From assembly GCA_900546465.1 (NCBI GenBank), contig URCX01000129.1:1-5468 (forward strand): a stretch of DNA of 5,468 nt. The letters are read 5' to 3'. This DNA comes from an uncultured Bacteroidota bacterium (GTDB taxonomy: Bacteria > Bacteroidota > Bacteroidia > Bacteroidales > P3). The translations under genes were made by a program, and so were the position numbers. The notes below the pieces were generated by a model. It saw only the letters and a list, made by a program, of their open reading frames with translations. It ran no database searches and was not told the origin of the DNA. Of this stretch, positions 1 through 5,468 are shown piece by piece; position 1 is the first letter of the stretch; the number at the start of each line of letters is the position of its first letter.

Positions 1-61
1 TGAGAGATGAGAATTTTGAATTGAGTAAAATATTTGTTTTATAGAAAATCCATATTGAGAA

Positions 62-1585
62 ATGCAGACGATAGTAATTTTGGATCACGGCTCTCAGTAC
101 ACACAGCTGATTGCGAGAAAGGTTAGAGAATTGCATGTTTATTGTGAAATACACCCTTATAATAAGGTTCCGAATTTCGGCAGCGAGGTTGCCGGTGTGA
201 TTTTGAGCGGAAGTCCGTGCAGCGTAAGAGATGAGGACGCTCCCAAGCCGGATTTGTGGTTCAAAGGTAAAGTTCCTGTGTTGGGTGTTTGCTATGGCGC
301 TCAATATTTGGTCAGTGCTTTTGGCGGAAACGTCATCGCAAGTAAGATAAGAGAATACGGACGTGCCAATCTTACCTATATAAATAAGGAATGCAAGCTG
401 ATGAAAGATGTGCCTTGTAATTCACAGGTATGGATGAGCCATGGAGATACCATAGAGAGCATGCCGAAAAATTATAAGGTCATTTGCTCGACGGATAGTG
501 TCAAGAACGCAGGTTATAAGATAGAGGGAGAAGAGACATACGCCATACAATTTCACCCTGAGGTGTATCACTCGACCGATGGTTTGACAATACTCAAAAA
601 TTTCGTCGTCGATATTTGCGGTTGCAGACAGGAGTGGACGGAAGAGTCCTTTGTGGAAACAACGATAAAGGATTTGAGAGAAAAACTTCAAGAAGACAAG
701 GTCGTTCTCGGCTTGAGTGGGGGAGTGGATTCTTCTGTTGCTGCAATGTTATTGCATAAGGCAATAGGAAACAGGCTGAACTGTATATTCGTTGACAACG
801 GACTTTTGAGGAAAAACGAATTCGAGAATGTCTTGGAGTCATACAGGGACATGGGATTGAATGTTATTGGCGTTAATGCGAAGAATATATTTTATGAAGC
901 CTTGAACGGATTGACCGATCCTGAGAAGAAGAGAAAAGCAATAGGCAAAACGTTTATTGATGTTTTCGATAGCGAGGCGGCAAAGTTGAAGGATGTGAAA
1001 TGGTTGGCACAGGGAACGATTTATCCCGATGTGATAGAGAGTTGCAGCGTCAAAGGCCCGAGCGTAACCATTAAGTCGCATCACAATGTCGGCGGATTGC
1101 CTGATTATATGAAGTTGAAACTTGTCGAACCTTTGCGTTCCTTGTTCAAGGACGAAGTGAGAAGGGTCGGAAAGACTTTGGGATTGAAAGATGAGTTGCT
1201 TAAAAGGCACCCTTTCCCCGGTCCGGGTTTGGCGATACGAATATTGGGTGAGGTGAATGCCGAGAAGGTGAAGATACTTCAAGAGGTCGATGATATTTTT
1301 ATATCGAATCTCCGAAGCAACGGCTTGTATGATAAGGTCTGGCAGGCAGGAGCGGTTCTGCTTCCGATACAATCGGTCGGTGTGATGGGAGATGAGAGAA
1401 CGTATGAAAGGGTTGTGGCTCTTCGTGCGGTGGAATCCGTGGACGGAATGACAGCGGATTGGTCGCATTTGCCATACGATTTTCTTGCAAAGGTATCCAA
1501 CGAAATCATAAATAAGGTCAAGGGTGTTAACAGGGTGTGCTATGACATCAGTTCCAAGCCGCCTGCAACCATAGAGTGGGAATAA
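62..1585 (+). CDS. guaA: GMP synthase (glutamine-hydrolysing), complete
   Basis: This cytoplasmic enzyme converts XMP, ATP and glutamine to GMP, the last step of guanine nucleotide synthesis. The 507-residue protein is within the usual family length and has both modules. The class I glutamine amidotransferase domain spans about residues 1-190. It has the oxyanion-region motif LSGSP (48-52), the nucleophile Cys77 in GVCYGAQ, and the other triad members His165 and Glu167 in FHPEV. The ATP pyrophosphatase domain follows, with the P-loop SGGVDSS at 219-225 and VDNGLLR at 244-250. The C-terminal dimerisation and XMP-binding part has HPFPGPGLAIR (383-393) and ends in the conserved KPPATIEWE. All key residues are present, so it should be active. 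The start at 62 gives the typical N-terminus (MQTIVILDHGSQYTQLIAR). There is no good Shine-Dalgarno sequence, which is normal for Bacteroidota. The next gene begins 24 bases downstream on the same strand. Confidence 0.98.
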   Translation: MQTIVILDHGSQYTQLIARKVRELHVYCEIHPYNKVPNFGSEVAGVILSGSPCSVRDEDAPKPDLWFKGKVPVLGVCYGAQYLVSAFGGNVIASKIREYGRANLTYINKECKLMKDVPCNSQVWMSHGDTIESMPKNYKVICSTDSVKNAGYKIEGEETYAIQFHPEVYHSTDGLTILKNFVVDICGCRQEWTEESFVETTIKDLREKLQEDKVVLGLSGGVDSSVAAMLLHKAIGNRLNCIFVDNGLLRKNEFENVLESYRDMGLNVIGVNAKNIFYEALNGLTDPEKKRKAIGKTFIDVFDSEAAKLKDVKWLAQGTIYPDVIESCSVKGPSVTIKSHHNVGGLPDYMKLKLVEPLRSLFKDEVRRVGKTLGLKDELLKRHPFPGPGLAIRILGEVNAEKVKILQEVDDIFISNLRSNGLYDKVWQAGAVLLPIQSVGVMGDERTYERVVALRAVESVDGMTADWSHLPYDFLAKVSNEIINKVKGVNRVCYDISSKPPATIEWE

Positions 1586-1609
1586 TTTGTCGGATTAAAG
1601 TAAAGGGTT
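1586..1609 (+). other. 24-base intergenic gap without terminator
   Basis: The gap between guaA and the LysM gene is AT-rich and has no inverted repeat followed by a T-run, so read-through transcription is likely. AAAGGG at 1602-1607 resembles a Shine-Dalgarno core but sits only two bases from the ATG at 1610, which is too close for normal use. Confidence 0.5.
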
Positions 1610-3061
1610 ATGCGTTTTGTAGTAAAGTTGAGATGTTTCGTCGTTTTATTGCTTTGTTGTTTGGTTTCATTTTCCCAGAACAAAGATTTATCCGAAGATG
1701 TTACCGTAGGATTGCATAAGGTTGAGCAGGGGGAGACATTGTACCGAATATCCAAGAATTTCTTCCTTACAGAGAAAGACATATTGGAGGTAAACCCCGG
1801 TTTGACTGCCCAAAATCTTAAAGCAGGACAAACGATAAAGATACCGATTACTGTAAGAAATAAGGAGTTCTTTGCGTCTCCTGCTACGGAATCGGTAACG
1901 CAGGTTCGCAGTAATACATTGACAGTTCATAAAAAGTCGAATAAGAAAATCGATAAGAAGACAAAGCTGAATATTGCGATACTATTGCCTTTGAATTACG
2001 AAGAAATAGACAAACTGACCTTTACAAAATTCAATATAGACGAGAAAAAGAGGCAAAGATATAAGTGTTTCGAGTATATAAACTTCTATGAGGGAGCAAG
2101 GATTGCCCTTGATGTTTTGGAGAAAAGCGGATACAATGTGGATTGTTACGTTTATGATGTGGGTGAAAACGATTTGGAGGAAATGAAATCTGCTTTGAAC
2201 TCAGCCGAAATGCAGAATATGGATTTGATTATTCCTTTGGTGTTCAAGCAAAACTTTTCCCTTGCCGCACAATTTGCAAAGGAACATAAAATTCCCATAG
2301 TTAATCCTATGAGTGCCGATTTGGCTATTTTGAATAATGCTTACACCTTTAAGATTCAGCCATCACCTGCAACGGAGGTGGAAACCATTGTCCGCCATTT
2401 GCGTGCCGGACATGCAGATGACAATATTATTATATTGTACGACAACCGTGCTTCGGTTAAAGCCTCGGCAGACTATTTTGAACAACTGCTTTCAAAAAGC
2501 AATATGATGTGGACGATGATGGATTACGGAAAGTATGCCAACAAACTCTCCTCAAAAATATCGCTAACGAAGAAAAATGTTGTCATAATGCTGACAGACA
2601 AAAATGAAAAGTCGGATGCTGACGGCTCTGTGAAGAAACTCTTATCTGCATTGGCGACAAAAAAAGATGCAAACATAACTCTTTTCGGTGATTATTCATG
2701 GTGTGAAATCAATTCTATGGATTTGTCTCTTTTGGAGAAGTATAATTTCCATTTTACTTTGAGTTACCTGAACGATTACACCAATGCGAATTTTGTGAAC
2801 TTCGTAAAAGAGTTTAGAAAGCACTTCAAAACAGAGCCGGACAAAATTTATGCGGCTTTGGGGTACGATATTGTAACTTATTTCGTTCATAGTCTGATTG
2901 AAAATGGCAATGAGTTCATGGATAATCCTAATACCTCCGATGTAAACGGTATGATAAATCCGTTTCACTTTGAAAGAACGGGAGAAGACAGAGGATACCA
3001 GAATAAGAGAACCGTTGTCTATGAAATGGAAAACTATAAAATAAAGTCGGTCGGAAGATAA
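1610..3061 (+). CDS. Exported LysM / type 1 periplasmic-binding-fold protein
   Basis: The complete 483-residue protein starts with a signal peptide: basic residues at 2-8, a hydrophobic core at 9-20, and probable cleavage after SFS near residue 22. No clear lipobox is seen, although two cysteines (16-17) lie in the core. One LysM domain spans about 36-79, with HKVEQGETLYRIS at its start, NPGL in the middle and LKAGQTIKIP at its end. LysM domains bind N-acetylglucosamine polymers, so the protein is probably held on peptidoglycan in the periplasm. A lysine-rich linker (about 80-118, with KKSNKKIDKKTK at 108-119) leads to a domain from about 119 to the end. This domain resembles the Leu/Ile/Val-binding or receptor ligand-binding fold: it opens with NIAILLPL, has a FYEGARIALD helix at 159-168, and has alternating strands such as MDLIIPLVF and DNIIILYDN. 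This LysM plus PBP1 layout is known in Bacteroidota, but the ligand is unknown. No ABC transporter genes are nearby, so a sensing or wall-associated role is more likely than uptake; that is inference. Confidence 0.88.
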   Translation: MRFVVKLRCFVVLLLCCLVSFSQNKDLSEDVTVGLHKVEQGETLYRISKNFFLTEKDILEVNPGLTAQNLKAGQTIKIPITVRNKEFFASPATESVTQVRSNTLTVHKKSNKKIDKKTKLNIAILLPLNYEEIDKLTFTKFNIDEKKRQRYKCFEYINFYEGARIALDVLEKSGYNVDCYVYDVGENDLEEMKSALNSAEMQNMDLIIPLVFKQNFSLAAQFAKEHKIPIVNPMSADLAILNNAYTFKIQPSPATEVETIVRHLRAGHADDNIIILYDNRASVKASADYFEQLLSKSNMMWTMMDYGKYANKLSSKISLTKKNVVIMLTDKNEKSDADGSVKKLLSALATKKDANITLFGDYSWCEINSMDLSLLEKYNFHFTLSYLNDYTNANFVNFVKEFRKHFKTEPDKIYAALGYDIVTYFVHSLIENGNEFMDNPNTSDVNGMINPFHFERTGEDRGYQNKRTVVYEMENYKIKSVGR

Positions 3062-3065
3062 GATG
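3053..3065 (+). promoter_or_regulatory. Shine-Dalgarno-like GGAAG and near-coupled stop/start between the two exported-protein genes
   Basis: GGAAG at 3053-3057 lies 5 bases before the ATG at 3063, inside the last codons of the LysM gene, whose TAA is at 3059-3061. One base separates stop and start, an arrangement that favours translational re-initiation. Bacteroidota seldom depend on Shine-Dalgarno pairing, so GGAAG may be chance. The tight spacing supports the start at 3063, as does the signal peptide that begins there. Confidence 0.4.
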
Positions 3066-5468
3066 AATATAAAGACAAGATGTTTGTTCGGTTTGTTCGT
3101 TTGTTGTTTTGCTTTCGGTCTTTACGCACAGCAGGAGGGCGAAAGAACAAGAATTGTTCACGATTTGAGTAAAGGAAAGTTTGAAATTAAAAATTTCGAT
3201 ACTCAAAGCGGAAAAACGGGAGCATCGGCAATTTACTTTGAAGTCGAAAACAAGAAAACAAATACAGGGAGGATAATACTGAATCTTTCTACACTGAATC
3301 AGGAAGAAGTAAATATTGCATGGCAAAACTATTCCACCGGAGCGACAAAGGCTCGTTGGTGTGTAAGACTGCAATACAGATTATCCGACACATCGGAATG
3401 GAAAGACGTTACGGACTCTCGTTTGCGTCCATACGAGTTTTATACCGGTAAAAGAGCCGTAAGTAAAAGTTTCTCCAAAGTTTTACTGCCTACAGAGTGC
3501 AATAACCGCAAACAAATACAGATTTCTTGGAAGTCAAGCAAACTGAGAGGAAAAGGAAACGACCCTAAAATATCCACAAGGAATATATGCGTATCCTCGC
3601 AAACCGACCCGTATAACGGAGCTGCGGTCGAATTGAATCTTACGCGTCATTTGAATAATACAACCATCAAAATAAAGAAAGTGGATTTCAATCATATTCC
3701 ACTGCCTTACACATACCCTGAAACCGTAAGGCTGAAACTTGATGGCAAATACCTAAGAGATTCCGTACGTCTTGAAATAAGCGGAAGCAATAAGGAATAT
3801 TTCTCCGTGGATTCAAAAAGCGTGGACATAGGCACAAGCCCTAAGAGTGTAACAGTATATTATGCTCCAAGAAAAGAGGGTGTTCATAAAGCAATACTCA
3901 CGATTAAAACGAGAAAACTTGCTCAGGACATAATCATACCTTTGGAAGGTTCTTGTACAAAGGCTTCCGAGTTCAGAAAAAACCTGATAAATGACGAGCT
4001 TTCGACCGAAGAAACCATCAATTTTGCGGCAGACGTCTTTTCCGGCAAGGAATACCAATTCAGAATGAGCATTGGCGACAATCAAGATAAGCTTAAATCA
4101 TACGGAAACGATGTTCTGAAAAATGATGTGTCCGTAAAGTACAAATGGTATAGGAATAACACTCTTTTGAAAGAGTATGACGATAAACCGAAAGTGCATG
4201 ACTATTGCGTTCCTTTGCAATCACCTGCCACGGCAAACAAATTGGAAATCTCCATAAGCAACAAAGACAGGCTTGAAATAAAGGATTGCTACCTCGGCTT
4301 CCCTAAACCGAAACGCCTTGTGCGTTCAGGAAATTGGAATGACCCGACTATATGGGAGCCGGAGGGTGAACCCAATATGGAAGACTTCGTTTACATAGAA
4401 GACAGTTGCAAAGTAAAAGTAACAACCGACGTTGTATGTTCAATGTTGGTCTTGGGAGACAATGTAAACATAGATATAAATACAGGAAAAAGGTTTTACG
4501 TTTCCGGAGACATTGTTTACGGAAATCGTTCCTATTTTACGGTACATCAGAACCTCTTGTCAGAAAAATGGAATTATATTTCTTCACCTGTAAATCAAGC
4601 AAGGGCATTGGTATATTCCATGAGGAAAAGCGGTAATGAGACATGGCTGATGAAATACAACACAGGCGTTGTCAGCAAACATGGCGACTATTGGAGCGAA
4701 TACCTTATGGATCCAAACTATATCTTGAAACCCGGACACGGATATGCAGTATATACGCATGAAGACCTTGATGTGAAATACGAAGGCATACTCTGCGACA
4801 GTAAAACAACCGTTGCCCTCACCGCAAAGAACAATGATAAATGGAATTTGGTCGGAAATCCGTTCACAGCACCTTTAAGCACAGGTAAATTGTTTGAAGC
4901 CATAGACGGAAAGATACAAGGCAATGCCATATTTTTGTTTGACAGAGAAAATAAGGTGTATAACCCTATTATAGTGGACGAAAACGAAGAGGTTATGATA
5001 CCTTCATTGGAGTCCTTCTTCGTTGAAGCAATGCATGACGGCAGGGAAATCACCTTTAAGAGAAATCAGCAATACATACCTAAGACCGGAAGAGGAGTAA
5101 CAGTAAATCACAACTATCTTTCCCTTGTTGCGACAGTGGGAAGCAGGCAACAATATGCCCTGATGGGTATGATAGACGATGCAAAATACGGTTTTGACGA
5201 ATACGATGCCCATAAGATGTTCGGCATAAGCGAAGACATGCCGGAAATATACTTCATAGTAGATGGCGAAGAACTGTCCGTCAACACTTTTCCGGCTTAT
5301 CCTGCCGCATTCGACGTAGGACTTTACATAGGTAAGGAAGCAGAAGTCGGCTTACGACTTGATAATTTATCGGTTCTTCCTCAAAACATCAGTGTGATAG
5401 TAGAGGATAAATACGAACACAAATTCCATGACCTTTGTCTGCCGAATAAAATCACAGCCTCTTTGAAA
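3063..5468 (+). CDS. Large secreted multidomain beta-rich protein, 3' end cut off by the window
   Basis: I translated this frame by hand. It is open from the ATG at 3063 to the last base (802 codons) with no stop. A signal peptide is clear: MNIKTR, a hydrophobic stretch at 8-20, then LYA and likely cleavage before Gln23. Visible parts, by resemblance only, are: a jelly-roll-like domain at about 40-180 (VNIAWQNYSTG, RLQYRLSDTSEWKDV, IQISWKSS); an immunoglobulin-like or ASH/HYDIN-like sandwich at about 190-298 (YFSVDSKSVDIGTSPKSVTV, then YAPRKEGVHKAILTI and IPLEGSC); an unassigned region at 300-420 with a possible Ig-like strand (VKYKWYRNNTLL, 358-369); a segment at 421-487 opening SGNWNDPTIWEPEGEP that looks like a short beta-helix-type repeat start; and a module with KWNYISSPV (502-510), KWNLVGNPF (593-601) and SLESFFVEA near 650. 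Such modules are common in Bacteroidota proteins exported by the type IX system, but the sorting domain would lie beyond the window. No catalytic motif is recognised, so an adhesin or surface-structure role is only a guess. Confidence 0.85.
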   Translation, partial: MNIKTRCLFGLFVCCFAFGLYAQQEGERTRIVHDLSKGKFEIKNFDTQSGKTGASAIYFEVENKKTNTGRIILNLSTLNQEEVNIAWQNYSTGATKARWCVRLQYRLSDTSEWKDVTDSRLRPYEFYTGKRAVSKSFSKVLLPTECNNRKQIQISWKSSKLRGKGNDPKISTRNICVSSQTDPYNGAAVELNLTRHLNNTTIKIKKVDFNHIPLPYTYPETVRLKLDGKYLRDSVRLEISGSNKEYFSVDSKSVDIGTSPKSVTVYYAPRKEGVHKAILTIKTRKLAQDIIIPLEGSCTKASEFRKNLINDELSTEETINFAADVFSGKEYQFRMSIGDNQDKLKSYGNDVLKNDVSVKYKWYRNNTLLKEYDDKPKVHDYCVPLQSPATANKLEISISNKDRLEIKDCYLGFPKPKRLVRSGNWNDPTIWEPEGEPNMEDFVYIEDSCKVKVTTDVVCSMLVLGDNVNIDINTGKRFYVSGDIVYGNRSYFTVHQNLLSEKWNYISSPVNQARALVYSMRKSGNETWLMKYNTGVVSKHGDYWSEYLMDPNYILKPGHGYAVYTHEDLDVKYEGILCDSKTTVALTAKNNDKWNLVGNPFTAPLSTGKLFEAIDGKIQGNAIFLFDRENKVYNPIIVDENEEVMIPSLESFFVEAMHDGREITFKRNQQYIPKTGRGVTVNHNYLSLVATVGSRQQYALMGMIDDAKYGFDEYDAHKMFGISEDMPEIYFIVDGEELSVNTFPAYPAAFDVGLYIGKEAEVGLRLDNLSVLPQNISVIVEDKYEHKFHDLCLPNKITASLK

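Noticed and set aside
15..36. Possible Bacteroidota-type promoter for guaA: TTTG at 15-18 and AATATTTG at 29-36, close to the TAnnTTTG consensus.
   Set aside because: The -7-like element has one mismatch, and the gap between the two elements is about 10 bases where about 19-21 is expected. In AT-rich DNA this match is weak. The true promoter may lie upstream of the window.
1..61. Possible guanine/purine riboswitch or end of an upstream gene before guaA.
   Set aside because: Only 61 bases are visible, without the paired stems or conserved core of a purine riboswitch. A TGA at 1-3 alone cannot establish an upstream coding region.
839..1468. A 209-codon open frame on the minus strand inside guaA.
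   Set aside because: It is fully antisense to a well-conserved gene, its product looks like no known family, and it is explained by the codon pattern of guaA.
2928..3374. A 148-codon open frame on the minus strand across the junction of the LysM gene and the secreted-protein gene.
   Set aside because: The product is rich in Cys, Phe and Ser, as expected from the reverse complement of coding DNA. Two confident + strand genes with signal peptides occupy the same bases.
4406..4636. A 76-codon + strand open frame within the large secreted-protein gene.
   Set aside because: It is in another frame of a long open gene, has a basic low-information composition, and shows no start-site support.

Overview
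The window reads as chromosomal DNA from a member of the Bacteroidota, probably the order Bacteroidales. Several things point that way: the GMP synthase is of the type with a GVCYGAQ nucleophile motif; a LysM domain is fused to a type 1 periplasmic-binding fold; a large exported protein carries a 'WNLVGNPF' motif typical of Bacteroidota surface proteins; the DNA is AT-rich; and ribosome binding sites are weak or absent. The genus cannot be fixed from the sequence.

All recognisable genes lie on the + strand and leave almost no space between them. Positions 1-61 are a short AT-rich leader with no assignable gene. A complete guaA (GMP synthase, last step of GMP synthesis) occupies 62-1585. After 24 bases comes a complete gene (1610-3061) for an exported protein with one LysM domain and a type 1 periplasmic-binding domain. 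One base later, at 3063, a long frame opens. It stays open for 802 codons to the window edge and encodes the N-terminal part of a large secreted, beta-rich, multidomain protein. Its C-terminus, where a type IX secretion sorting domain might sit, is outside the window.

The spacing, and the lack of any hairpin terminator between the genes, suggest that the three are co-transcribed. A functional link is clear only for the last two, which are both envelope or exported proteins. guaA is cytoplasmic housekeeping and may simply be the upstream neighbour. I see no mobile element, CRISPR array, RNA gene or obvious new defence or metabolic system. The least explained item is the large secreted protein together with its LysM/binding-protein partner.
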